Made by a program: the position numbers and the translations under genes. The notes below the pieces were generated by a model. That model saw only the letters and a program-made list of their open reading frames with translations. It was not told where the DNA came from and ran no database searches. From positions 434,001 through 498,000 of the forward strand of contig BPQB01000017.1 of assembly GCA_019973155.2 (NCBI GenBank): DNA of 64,000 bases, given 5' to 3'. This document shows, piece after piece, positions 1-11,235 of the stretch. The stretch comes from Phanerochaete sordida (taxonomy: Eukaryota > Basidiomycota > Agaricomycetes > Polyporales > Phanerochaetaceae). Each line of letters opens with the position of its first letter. Position 1 is the stretch's first letter.

Positions 1-42
1 TGAACATGCTGGCGCCCACCTCTGGAACAGGAGGTAGCCTGG

Positions 43-849
43 TACCCGCCCGGGACACGCACTCTGATACGGTACGCGCTTTGCTCTCCTTGGCGCGTCG
101 AGCTGGTCTGACCCCTTCGCCAGACTCCGCTCGCCCACGCCCCTTTGGCGCAACGCCCCTGCCCGTTCTCCTGGGCGCACAGCACTTGTACCCACACGCT
201 TCTCGGCAGCACAACGCCAAGCCCACACGCTCTCCTGGTAGCACACCACCCGGACACCACACGCCTCTGGCAGCACACCGCCGGATCACGCTCTCCTGGC
301 AGCACATCGCCCGGACACTACAAGCACTACTCGCGCAGCCTACAACACTCTAGCTCGACTCTTGCTATCTCGCTGACTCGCTGCACGCTGCTCTCGACTC
401 TCGGTCTCACTCTCGTCGACTCTTCGCTCTTCGCCCGCCCTTCGACTTGCTCTCGCACACGCTCTTCGCCTCGCTAGTCTCGTGCCCCCGCCCTCGGCAA
501 CCCAGACCCGCCTCGCGGTCTGCGCTCAAGTCGGCTCGCCGCCGCCCCTCCGGACCTTCGACTGGTCCGGGCTCACTCTCGATTAGGATAGGATTAGGAT
601 TAGGATTAGGACACTCCGCGCCGATGAACGGTGCGTGCTCAATGGTGGACTTGGTCTGCCGCTCTCGTGGACACGGACATATTGTACTCGCTCTGTAATG
701 GATTGTCTCTAATCTCCTGAAGGCCTGAAGGCTCCTCGTGTCTTGTGTGAGGCTGAGGCTCGCGACGTCAGTGCGAACACTGCTCGGCTTTGCTGAACAG
801 ACCGCGGCCAGGTGTGGCGTGCAAGCATTTCTGGCGTGCACGAGCTTGG
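43..849 (-). repeat. Dispersed repeat, copy 1 (possible LTR or non-autonomous element)
   Basis: The reverse complement of this stretch can be followed almost base for base along 29131-29947. Both copies share the block of AGCTCG(C/T)GCACGCC at one end and GCGGGTACCAGG at the other, and sequence similarity stops abruptly at both points. No transposase or reverse transcriptase is visible inside. A (ATTAGG)n run lies at 582-610, and imperfect roughly 40-bp degenerate tandem units fill about 160-330. Length, sharp edges and absence of coding capacity fit a solo LTR or a non-autonomous element, but clear TG...CA ends and target-site duplications were not found. The strand given is arbitrary and only marks opposition to copy 2. 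Confidence 0.75.
582..610 (+). repeat. (ATTAGG)n short tandem repeat inside dispersed repeat
   Basis: Four to five units of ATTAGG, one of them a base short. It resembles but is not identical to the TTAGGG telomere repeat of basidiomycetes. The same array occurs in copy 2 of the dispersed repeat at 29369-29392 on the other strand, so it is part of the element and not a telomere relic created on site. Confidence 0.7.
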
Positions 850-1563
850 CCTAAAATCTCCAGTGTCCTTCGACAAATATCTCAACTCCCCCTTCCTTAT
901 GTTGTGACGGCCTGGTATCACTGGTAAGCGGACTCGACGGAGAGCGTAAGTCGCGAAAATACGAAAGGGTTCCACGCGCCGGCGTTCACCTTCTACCACA
1001 GTAGCTACCTCCAGGTCTGGCCTGTCAGAGACTGCAAAGCCTGATTGAGGCCGACGCTACTTCCGCGTGTCCTGTGCTCATTCGCTACTGCGCCCCTCGC
1101 GTGTGGCGCCGCCGGACGCGAATCCACTGCAGCATGCTCACAACGTCGTGGAGCTACACGCCCTGGCGACGCACCTGCGGAGCACAATGCGCACCTACCA
1201 CGACACGTGTACCGAGCTGTACGGCGCGCTTCTGGAGCTTGAGCAAACCGAAGCCAAGGTGGATCTGCCGGCTCGGGAGGAGCAGGCGATGCAGGAGCTC
1301 GAGACATCGCTGCAGGAGCAGGTCGCAGACTTGAAGGATTCGCTGCTCCTGGTAGCTTTCATGTTTCGCTAGATCCTACGCTGCAGCGCGAAATGCGAGG
1401 TTGTTGAACATTGATGTTGAATTATACAATTGTGTCCTAGTCTAGTCTACGAAGAAATCCACAGAAGCCCACGCTACAGCTGCAAAGCAGTCAGACGAGA
1501 GCTAGACTGGGACATCGAGATGACCTACTCCCGATTGATATGTGCCAGACACTCGCAGAGGGC
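850..1563. other. Intergenic; one short coiled-coil-like open frame of unknown status
   Basis: No recognisable gene. On the plus strand a frame ending at 1372 encodes a helical, Glu/Gln/Leu-rich peptide (about residues ELHALATHL to DSLLLVAF) with heptad-like spacing. Its only in-frame ATG lies at 1187, so it could be the tail of a decayed or unrecognised gene whose upstream exons are lost. I assign no function. Confidence 0.3.
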
Positions 1564-3262
1564 TCTAAAGAAGCATCGACTCCTCCGTGGGGTCGAGCCC
1601 GTAGTATTTCCACATTATTGGAGCGTCGAGGTCTGCTGGCACATCGGTCTTGCGGCCAATGACGCCTTGGACTTGATACACCGCCTGTGACTGGGACCCC
1701 CGTCAACTGCGAACGTCTGCGTTCTCAAGAATCCTACTCACCAAACCCAGAGAGAGCTTGATGGCGGGTGGACCTGGCGCATACTGCTCAAGCTCGGGCT
1801 CCGGCGCATTCGGCGTGGCCTCTTGCTGGATAAGCTTCAGGATATTTCGTGCTGCTGCCTCCGCCTATGCATATATCAGCCCTATCCAACCCCCTTCGGT
1901 TTGGTTGCATACCTGGTAATGCGCAGTGTGCCCCGCCTTGACGGCACCAAACGCATCAGCGGCATCGCCAATTGCAAAGAGGTGTGGGTACGGGATGTCG
2001 ACGTCCTCCGGTGGTGCAGGGCCGGTGGGAGCGGCGGTCTCGGAGACGGCAACGCGCGCGAGCTTGTCCTGTAGCTCTTCCACGGTTGTGTCCGCCCTCG
2101 CCGCGCGTGCCTGCCGAGGTACTGCGACCTGCATCGTCCGGCTGACACGGACCAGGTTCTTCGATGGGCCCTCGGGGACGACGGCGTCGGGAAGCAGCTC
2201 GCGGAGGAGGGCCGTATTGGGCGTCTGGCCTGTGCAGAGCAGCTACACGACGAGATGTCAGCTCCTGAAGCCAGCCTCGCTGCAGTCAGCGATACTTACT
2301 ACGACACCAGCTTGGAGTTCCTTGCCGCTTTGTGTCCTGGCGACACGCTCTGTCACACCGTTCTCGCTAACGACGGTCTTTGGCGGAGCAGATAGGTCCA
2401 GCCGTTCCCCGAGAACAACCTTCACGTTCCTCTCGGACAGCGTAGTCATGACTGAAAGAATCATTAGTACCGTGGTGCAGAGCCATACGGCATATCTACA
2501 TACTCTCTTCGTGCATGGCTTCGTTGAAGCGAGGCAGGAGCTGCTTGCGAGAGTGCAGCAGAGTCACCCGCTTGTTGGGCCAGACCTCAGCGATATCCGT
2601 AGAATATTCTGCAGGCTCTCTCAGCTAGAGTACGGCGGAGAGTCCGCAAGCGACGTACGGATTCCAAGCGCTCCACCTCCGACGACGAGTACGCTGCTCG
2701 TGCGCTCAATCATCGCTCTGAAGCGCTCCAGCCACTTGAGACCCTGCGCCTTGGTCCCATCATGCAGGATGGGCTTGTCCCGTTCCGCCTCGGTGTCGAC
2801 GGGGCCCCACACGTTGATGGGCGCGGGCAGGTGGCTCCCAAGCGCGTAGACAAGGTAGTCGAAGTGCAGCGTGCGGTCTTCCTCTGCGACGCCGTGTTCC
2901 GGGAACGCGCGCGAGAGCGTCAGTGAGCGCGGACCGAGCGACGTGACACGCGCGTGCAGGAAGACATGGCGGGGCGCGTCAGCGGGACAAGGCCGCGCGA
3001 GGAGGCTCGTGTACGGGATGAACGCCTTGTGTCCGTGCTCGGGGAGGATGGCGAAGCGGGGCAAAGCGTACAAGTGATTCATGTGGCTGTTCCGATCGAC
3101 TAGCACCAACCGCCAGCCCTCGGGCAGCTCCTGCGACAGGATCTGGGCAGCGCGATTTCCTGAGAGGCGGAATGACCAGACGTTTAGTCTATATGTTAGT
3201 GAGGCTCAGGGGCTTCGCTACTCACCACCATACGAAGCGCCAATAACCGCGACGGTCTTCAT
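1564..3262 (-). CDS. AIF/FSP1 (AMID)-like FAD/NAD(P)-dependent oxidoreductase
   Basis: A two-dinucleotide-binding-domain flavoprotein that should move electrons from NAD(P)H to FAD and on to a quinone-type acceptor, as in the AIF/AMID/FSP1 family. Exon 1 (3262-3226) encodes MKTVAVIGASYGG, the FAD-binding Rossmann loop right at the N terminus; GT-AG splicing joins it to exon 2 (from 3159), which holds the ribose-binding acidic residue in LVLVDRNSH. The motif VLVVGGGALGI marks the NAD(P)-binding domain. Near the C terminus, IPYPHLFAIGDAADAFGA is the GD motif that contacts FAD, and the protein ends with MWKYYGLDPTEESMLL. At least five short introns are needed. No mitochondrial presequence is seen because the Rossmann motif starts at residue 4, so a cytosolic or lipid-surface location is likely. 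It is convergent with nothing; the next gene downstream in the minus direction lies outside the window. Confidence 0.85.
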
Positions 3263-3673
3263 GGATGCCCTTAAGATAGAGGTCGTTGGGAAAAGGGTGG
3301 TCGGCGCCGTCGTCGACAGCGGGACGAAGGAGGGGGGCGGAGGAACTGGCGGGATGGGGTCTCACGCCATCTTATCTGATAAAAGCTGAGGCCGAGTCCG
3401 CTTATGTAATACGATAAGATTATTCTTGGCTAGTAAATCCCACGATATTCGGCGAGAAAATTGGTCGGGTCATCCACAGTTCCACGTTCCGCGTTGGCCG
3501 TGACACCGAAGGGCGGGCCGAGAGCGAGAGCTCGCATGCTCGTGCGAAGGGATTACATGAAGTTAAATGAGACAGCCAGGTGTGGCGGCTGTCTCAGCTG
3601 TAGGTGCAAATACAAAGATGCTAGTGGATACAATACGTCTAGCGAAACAGAAGTCGTCCAAAGGGTGTACCGG

Positions 3674-6290
3674 TCAAGATGCTGTAGGGGATGGTTCTAT
3701 GGTTGGAACAATGTGGCGTATGGCTTCGGGCACCATATCGGAGGGCAGTCTAGAGATCTTGTCGAGCGGCGCCCTCTTCGCCAGTGACAGGAGGTTGAGG
3801 CGAAGCTTCCGCAGGACAGGGTCTTCTCCATTACCCTCGTCGTTCTCTGTCTTGACGTCGCCGTTCGCCGTGTCTTGGTGCGCGAGCTGCACGATAAGAT
3901 CGGCAGAGACGTCCAGCGCGTGTTGAAGCATCTCGGGCGTCTCCGGCGGCGCGGTGGTGGCAGCTTGCGCCTGCTCGTGCGACTTGACCGCTAGCGCGAG
4001 GTACTGCATGGCGTTGGTACCCTCCGCGCTCTCGCCAAGCTCGCGCTCGCGCTCGGCCTCGGCACGCTTCAGCTCCTCCTCGCGCTCCTTGCGCCGCGCC
4101 TCGATGTACGCCTTGCCCGCCCACTCGTCGTCCGCCTTGAACAGCTCGTTCGCGTCCTGGATCAGCGCCGCCATGTCGAGCGGGTGCATGTGAATCTTCC
4201 GCAGCTCGACAAGATGTCGCGCAAGCTGTGGCAGCGTATGCAGTGCACGCTCAACCGCAGCCGCGGTGGTCTCGTCGATGCGCGCATGAGGGTCGTGCAG
4301 CACACGCGACGCCTGCCGTATGAGCCTGTGCCGGCCGCCCGTAAGCGGGTCGATGACACTCTCCTCGACGTAGCGCGCAAGCGGCATCCCCAGTGCCTCG
4401 TATGTCGGCGGCTCACTCGCGGGGTCGGCCTCCGCCGGGCGCTGCACGAATTCGGCGAGGCTGCGCACGTACGCGAGCCCGTCGACACCGCCGTACACGA
4501 CATCTCGCACGTAGTCCTCCGCAGCCCGCGCGCGTCGCGCCCAGTAGCCCTGCTCGGTGAGATCGAGGTCGTCGTTTGCCCATGATGGATGTCGCCACGC
4601 GAGCCCACGGTCGATGCTGTGCCGGAGCGCCCCAAACAGCTGTGCCTCCGAGCCCAAATCTGTTCCGACGTTTTGGACGCGGTACTCCTGCGCCACGGTC
4701 CCCGTCAGTGTGGCAAATGCGCCGAAATCCGTCGAGTGTGGCTCGTGGGGGACCTTCCATGATGGCAAATCCTCTTCGCCTTCGCCCTCCCTGTCTCTCG
4801 CACGTCGGGCGGGGGCGTTCCGAACAATATTCCAGTGGCGTCGGCGCGCTTTCGTGCCCGATTTATCAACCGTGTGCAGTGGCGGCTGTGGCGGTGGCCG
4901 ATTGCTGGGAAGGGTTGTCGGGCTGGGAAAGTAGGGATCCGATGACGGGTATAATGATGTAAGCAGTGGCTTGGCCGGCGGGTCAGGCAAGAGCACAGAG
5001 AGCACAGAGAAGGGGTCTTCCGCTGTAAACCAGGTCAATAAATTACTTCGCCACATGAAGACGGTGATAGGAACTGCGATGTCCGTGTGACAACACGGAT
5101 ACAGCTCCCCGAAACCGCACAGAACCACGGATAACAATGTAGCCCGCATACAACTGATGGTGTCAGTTGCGGGCATCATGCTATGCGGAGACGGATAGCC
5201 AGAGAAACGGTAAGCGGTACGTACTTTGGGTGTAGTCCACGCTGCCATCCGCGGCCAGCGGAGGCCCGCTCTTCTCGGCCCTCATTCGTTCCTTCTTCGT
5301 TCGGTACTTCTTGCCTATCGCGGTGTTAGCAATGTTTCCGGAGATCTGACGACCGCAGCGCACCTTTCAACTTGAGTGACAGCATCAGGTCCGCCCACTC
5401 TGATCCTGGCGGGAACTGGCCGACGCCGTCCTTGTAGCCCGGTAGATGGCCGTCCGGCTCCAGGCTCTCCGCAAGCAGGCCGGACTCCTTCTTGGGTTTT
5501 ACGCCGCGTCGCGGGCCAGGCACCTGCGATGCGACGGAGGGCGAGCGTCCGCGGACGCTATCGTCGACGTCCATAGGCGTACCACGATCGTCATCGTCGA
5601 TGATTGGGGTCTCCAACGGGTCTTCGTCGCGCTCGACATCAATGTTCCAGTCCGTCTCGTACTCGATCACGCTGGCGGCCGCTCGGTTAATGTGGTCTAT
5701 GGCGTATGTCTCTATGCGTTCTGCTTCGCTATGGTATATGGTTCCCGGAGGATTGAATGTCTTGGCGTTGGTGGTAATGAGCCGAACGTCATTCTGCAGG
5801 CTTACAAGTGAGCACGCATTCCACTAGCGACAACTTGCGGAACGCACCGCAAACTCTTCGAGTGACCGATACTTTCCCCTGTGCACCTTTGCTGTTACCG
5901 TGCCAAAGTCCATGGGGTTCTTAATGACATCTGCGTAGCCCGGCACCTGCGCTGGGTCGACCGGTTCAAGAAAGAACGCATAGTCGTCCTTCCTGCACGC
6001 AGATGGTCAGTAATGGACACCGGAGGGCTCTCAAATAGCGCTACGCACTTCTTTATCTGCACGATGAGCTTCGTGAGGACCTCCCTTAGCGGTTTGAGTT
6101 TGACTGGTCTTGGAATCTTGGGGGCCGCTGCCTCCTGGAAGGCGACGCCCTTTGCGCTTTTCTTCTTGTTTTTCAGCGCCTTCACGGCACTGAGGGGTGG
6201 AAGAACGAGTCGTAGGCCTGTCCTGGTGCCTCCATTGTGCGAGCTTCCGGGCTGGAGGACGTCGTTTGAAGCGAAGTCGATATCTTCCAT
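3674..6290 (-). CDS. Bromodomain-containing protein, BRD7/BRD9-like
   Basis: Probable acetyl-lysine reader of a chromatin-remodelling complex. Starting at 6290 (MEDIDFASND), the N terminus is basic and followed by a bromodomain split over three exons: REVLTKLIVQIKK, then KDDYAFFLNPVDPAQVPGY and VIKNPMDFGTV (ZA loop), then NDVRLITTNAKTFNPPG, which carries the acetyl-lysine-binding Asn in the F-N pair. An acidic linker (DDDDRGTPMDVDD) and further introns near 5350 and 5220 lead to a long helical C-terminal region containing DFGAFATLTGTVAQEY and a charged coiled coil (RRKEREEELKRAEAERE). The order bromodomain plus large C-terminal helical domain matches BRD7/BRD9 (DUF3512-type) proteins of ncBAF-type SWI/SNF complexes; assignment to a given complex is inference. 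Ends at a TGA at 3674-3676. Confidence 0.85.
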
Positions 6291-6894
6291 GCGTGAGCCT
6301 GCAGGGTTACCCTCCGGCGCCCACCGGCCGTTCAGCTACAATTTGGCCGGTGGCCCGTCCGGAACTTCACAGTCACCGGCGCTAGATTAAGCCAGAAAGT
6401 GTATTCCTCGGTCCGCCAGTCAATCCGAAAACGTAGTCACCGGAGTAAACAATAAGACAGCTTACTTATGTTTCGGCCTTGATGGCGTCTAATGGCAAGG
6501 CGTGCTCGCTGCCTTTGACGACGACCTCAAGGTCTTCAGCATTCTACGCCCCCTTCTCATATACCCTTGCCCGCTGAGAAGGCTGCCCTCGAGGGCTGGA
6601 AAGACGATTTCCACCAACCGACGATCAACATTCGCAGCGCACAGCCATTGTCCTGGTTCATCTACATCACAGTTCCGGCTGTTGTCGAACGCTCACGGTA
6701 AGTACAAAGCGTGGACAAAAGGCCAACGGGCCACACCAGGGCCACCATATTCCTCCCCTCTCCAAAGTTACGCTTTGTCCGAGACCCCCTCTTGTATATG
6801 AAAGGCTCGTGCGTTCACCCACAGACACTCTCACCTTGGAGCCCATCCCGATCCTTTCACATACCCCCATCATCGACGATACCCCTCCTACCTC
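6291..6894. other. Divergent intergenic region
   Basis: About 600 bp between the divergently transcribed bromodomain gene and the nucleotidyltransferase-like gene. Pyrimidine-rich DNA precedes the ATG at 6895, as is usual for fungal promoters. No convincing ORF or repeat was seen. Confidence 0.5.
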
Positions 6895-8213
6895 ATGCAA
6901 GAACACAACGAGGTCCTACTCACCAAGGATTTCCTCGTTAGAGTCCTCACGTATCTTTCCGTCCGCCTGTTCGACAGGTTCCGGACAACCGTCCGCATCG
7001 TCATTCATGGTGGCGCGGTCATGGTCCTTCACCCCTCCCTTTCATGTCGGATGAGCACCCGCGATGTCGACTACAACCATAGATCCTTTGAGTCGCATTG
7101 GATCAAGCGTGGCGTTCCAGATGCGGGGGCACGGTTGATCAAGTGCATCGAAGAGACAGCGTTGGCATTCCAGCTCGGCGCTGACTGGATGAATGCCCAT
7201 GCAGACGTTGCGTTGCCCATGGCTCGAGAGTGAGTACCCCATTCAACTATAGTCTGTCTTTGTCTGACGGACACACGGCTAGTCCCTACGGGAAGCTCGT
7301 AGATCCCATATACAACGATGCCGTGACGCCGCAGAACGTGGCCATGAACACCGTCTTCGAGTCGCAGGGTCTAGTCCTGGTCGGCGTAAGCTGGTCGTGG
7401 GCTGTGGCTCTGAAGCTCATCAGGTACCAGAAGGACGACCCCGGCGACATCGCCGCCATACTCAAGCTAGGCACGGAGATGCGTGGTTGTCAGTGGACCG
7501 TCGAGCTCATCGAAGGTTGGCTCAACAAGCTCTGCAGTCCGATGGGCTACCAAAACTACTCAGCGACGCAGCTGCAGTGGAACCGCGCAAAGATGCAGGA
7601 CGCTGTCAAGCGTGCACAACAGCTGAACTGGGCTGCTGCGACTACGTCGTATCAGCCGCCGCCGACCCTGATTAATCCTTGGTCGGCCCATCAGCGACAG
7701 CAGCAAAGACCACACCCTGCCCATAACCTCAGCCGTCCCTTGACAATGGCGGAGGGCTCGGCGGACCACGAGCGAATGCTAAGCTCGCAGGCTCGTCGGC
7801 GAACGCGTTCGTTCTCCGCGCTACCGTCCGCGCACACATCTTTCAACGCCCCACCAACTCACTCCACATCCCGAGCCTTTGTACCCCCCGTCCCTTCGCT
7901 CCCTGTGCCTACACCTCCGTCCGCTTCCGCCACGCCCGTTTACTATTACTACTACAATCAGCCTGCCCAACGACAGCGCCATGTACCAGTGTCGGTTCCG
8001 CCACAGCCGGCTGCGACGGTTACTCCTACCACCTACTACGCGCATAGTCACCAGACCATATCCCGCCCTGCTACTCAGCCTCCTCCGCCCGCGGCTATGT
8101 CCATTCCATCTGCACCGACTCCCGTCTCATCGCTGCCGCCGGGCTTCGTGCCAACCCATTACTTCCCTCGAATTCATCATCCAGCTGTACACCGAGTCGC
8201 AATGATGGGTTAG
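6895..8213 (+). CDS. Nucleotidyltransferase-fold protein with Pro-rich tail
   Basis: Two exons (6895-7229 and 7283-8213; donor gtgagt, acceptor ctag) give a protein of about 421 residues. The N-terminal third contains RIVIHGGAVMVLH followed about 10 residues later by STRDVDY. This G-G...D-x-D layout is that of minimal nucleotidyltransferases (MNT/AbiEii-like fold), in which the two aspartates bind the metal. The middle is helical (TPQNVAMNTVFESQGL, EMRGCQWTVELIEGWL). From about residue 260 the chain is low-complexity, rich in Pro, Ser, Gln and Ala, and includes a run of five tyrosines (VYYYYYNQ). Related proteins of unknown function are frequent in mushroom genomes. Substrate is unknown, and nothing nearby suggests a toxin-antitoxin partner. 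Confidence 0.6.
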
Positions 8214-9539
8214 TCGCCGTCGCTGCCCGCCAGGGATTTATACCCTGCACTCGGCGATGCCTTGCTTTCTGTATTTTTAGCACATCTACTTCGGATTTCT
8301 CTGCCACATTCCTTGCTATGCTTCTGTTATCCGGCTCTCCTGCTCCATCTATCTCGCTCCGTGTTCTCGTTAGACTGCATGCACACTCACGGCCAATGTT
8401 CACGTATTATTATCTGATGCTCATTCATCCCACGCACGACTGTTCATATCCTCACGACCTGTATAGTGTACCCGTTAATGAATAATGTTACGCCATCGCA
8501 TTCACATGAGCCCTCCACTTCTCCGCGCTGGATAGATGGATATCTGGATCATTGTCAGGTGCATATCCACCGGTGACGATGCATCGCCCCAAGGTTCATA
8601 TACCAGTCGATTGGTTCGAGACCAGGGACGTCTGCACGGATCGCCACCCAGCATCAAGCCACTCCTAGGATGCCGTTACGTCCATCCCGCCAACTGATAC
8701 TCCAGCTTTCTGTATATCCCGCTTCTCCTCATTGACCTGACTACTTCTGACGCTTTCTGACTTCGCAGCCTCCGAGTCACGGACATAGCGTTCAGCGGAT
8801 ACCCAACGTCCCGGGGGCGCCTGCCTCTGCACGCTAGCAGAGCCCAGCCGGACGGAGATGGCGGCGACGCTAGACCTGGCGGGACCCTGACACGCCGTGG
8901 CCTCATGGCCGCAAGCGCAGGTGGCGCAGCACGCGGAGCGTGTGCAGCGCGAGGTCGCTCCCACCCGTAGCGCGTCCCCGCTTCATACGAGCACCGCCCT
9001 CCGGCGCAGAAAACGTCACACTGAGTCGAAACCCGCCGACTCGTCCGGCACAGCCTGCCACGCTGCGTGCGAGAGGCCTGCCAGCGGAGGCCGGCGCCCG
9101 GTTGCGGCGTACACGGGGGACAATGAGAAGGTTCGCCGACACGGGCGACTCGCCGCCGGTGGCGCCGACGCTTAAGGATGAATGCTGGTCAGAGTCTCTA
9201 TGGAGTCAGAGGACATTGAATCTTGCTGCGCGATGGCGTACCAGCGGGCGAGCGACAGCGAGTAGGCGCACCTGGTGCCTGTGGCAAAACCGTGGTCGGC
9301 GGGGACACGAGGCACGTCCAAAACCGCAACGCCCGGAGGCGAAAAGCTGGAAAAATATCGTTGACAAGATAAACATACGAGACGAAGAGTCCGAGTTCAC
9401 GAAAACTAGTTGCTGCAACGAGGCCTAGATAGATAGCTTAGTGGTACAGTCTAGGGATAGACCTGCGGGCGCCAGCTGGCGACGTCCTGCGTCCGGCCAA
9501 TAGATGATGCAAGAGGCAGCGCGGGTCAAGCGAAGGTGC
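8214..9539. other. Intergenic, no recognisable gene
   Basis: About 1.3 kb after the nucleotidyltransferase-like gene and 3' of the convergent mannosyltransferase. Open frames are short, lack splice partners and show no family resemblance. A lone GGTTCGAGACC (RNA polymerase III B-box-like) occurs at 8613-8623 without a matching A box. Confidence 0.5.
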
Positions 9540-11235
9540 TCATTGGATGCGATCCCACTGGCGCATGCACGAGTAGCCGTCGTAGTCTGCGCGAGACATC
9601 AGCGATGCGGCAGGTATCATGACCGAGCAATACGCACCGAAGCTGCGCTCAGGATTGCACGAGCAGTGCTTTTGCTGCCAGAGGCCGTTGCCCTTGGGAC
9701 AGTGCGTGTACGGATTGTGCTCGTATCCGATCTGGTCGAAGAAGTGGATCTGGTCCTTACGCGCGAACAGCGCGGCAGCGATGCTGTGCACGGGCGCGTC
9801 TCCCCATCGCTGGTACGAAGTGCGTCAGTTGCTATGCCTTTGAGGATACGAGGACGAACACGCGCACCTCGTAGTAGAAACCGCCGGTGGAGTCGAGATA
9901 GTCGAAATACTTCATGTACGCCTCGCTGCGCCAGAAGTCCATGTTTGCGATCTCGAAGTTGCTCCAGACTGGCAACGAGGGTTAGTACCGCGCAGGCGAG
10001 GGGAAAGGGGGGAGGCGAAAGTATGACGTACAGTGACACAGGTTGTAGGAGTTGCCCCCATCGTCAGACATGTACCCCATCGCGTTGCCCTCCGCGACGA
10101 ATTGAGGGTTTTCCGTGATAAACTCTGTGGGGCGAAGTCAGCTCGTCGGTCCTAGAGATAATCCCGCAGCTCGGGCGAGGCTGGACACGTCTAGCAATAA
10201 CTGGACGCGGGTATGAGGCACTTCAGATGGCAAATTCTGGGACATCTTTGGCATTTGTTGGCGGTCACAGCCCAGCAGATGCCAACAGAACCGCCTTTGA
10301 TGGCCAGCTTGACCATATGAGAAACGCTGCTAGAGAAGATATACGCACGTTTGACGGTAGTCCAGAGCGAGGGAATCGTGGCGAGATATTCGTACATGGT
10401 GATGGTGAAACCATACACCTTGTCGTTGTTCTCCATGAAGACGAAAGGATCCTCGTCAATGTCGCAGTGGAAGTGAACGTCTGGTCTGTTGAGAGCATGA
10501 GCACGACGTCCGAGCCCTCGGAATTGGCACGTACTCGACGCGCCAGTACCACTTGTACTTCTGAACCAGAGGGTGCCTGAAGAAGAACTACTTCAAGGTC
10601 AGCACAGGCTGGAGCACGAGAGACGGAAAACGCACCCCAGAATTGAAGCGACACATATTGCGGTACGACACGCTACCGCCGTAGATGATATTGTCCTGCA
10701 CCATCTTGTCGCGCCCCGCTTGTGCCTTCGTTTCATCGATCCATTCGGGCTGGTACCAGTGGTCGCGGGGAATCTGACCGAACTCGACTTCTCCGGAGAT
10801 GACGTTTGAGATGCGTTTCTTGAAGTCGTCTGAGAAAGGCTCCTCGTTGAGGAAGACCCAGGGGTAGTGGAACTGGTGGTTGAACCGGTCTTCGAGCTCG
10901 CGGACGCTGCGGAGGGCGCTGTCAGTGTCGCTATTACGCGCAAGCATCAAGATGGTTGCGTTCGCCCGGCCATGCGATGAAGGAGGAGACGAGGGGTGTG
11001 GAGGAGCGACGACCTCTTCGTATGGGGAATCCCTGTCGCCGCCCCATGGCATCTTCGAGTTTATGTTCGAGAGAGACGTTGCCCGGCCATAGTCTTCGTG
11101 CGTGAAGCTGAGGATTGAATGCAGCGCGACCTGCGACGGGGACGTCATGAGCACCCGCGCTTTGTATTAAGGAAGACCGGCGAAACTCACGAGCACGACC
11201 ACGACGAGAATCACGTATCGAGTGGTGGTGTTCAT
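9540..11235 (-). CDS. Alpha-1,2-mannosyltransferase, KRE2/MNT1/KTR family (GT15)
   Basis: Golgi type II glycosyltransferase that adds alpha-1,2-mannose to N- and O-linked glycans of secreted and cell-wall proteins using GDP-mannose. Exon 1 starts at 11235 and encodes MNTTTRYVILVVVVLV, a short cytoplasmic tail plus signal anchor, spliced to VALHSILSF. Diagnostic blocks follow in order: NATILMLARNSDTDSALRSV, YPWVFLNEEPFSDDFKKR, EFGQIPRDHWYQPEWID, YRNMCRFNSG, KYKWYWRVEPDVHFHCDID, then the nucleophile region YNLCHFWSNFEIANMDFWR, and finally FFDQIGYEHNPYTHCP with GLWQQKHCSC. The codon for E in WRVEPD is split by an intron. About seven introns are required, all short GT-AG. Ends at TGA (9540-9542). 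The family fit is excellent; which KTR paralogue it is cannot be told. Confidence 0.93.

Noticed and set aside
1067..1372. Coiled-coil-like ORF as a full gene
   Set aside because: The frame opens with GTG, not ATG; without upstream exons it cannot be called a gene.
8613..8623. Possible tRNA gene from B-box GGTTCGAGACC
   Set aside because: No A box at proper distance and no acceptor stem pairing.
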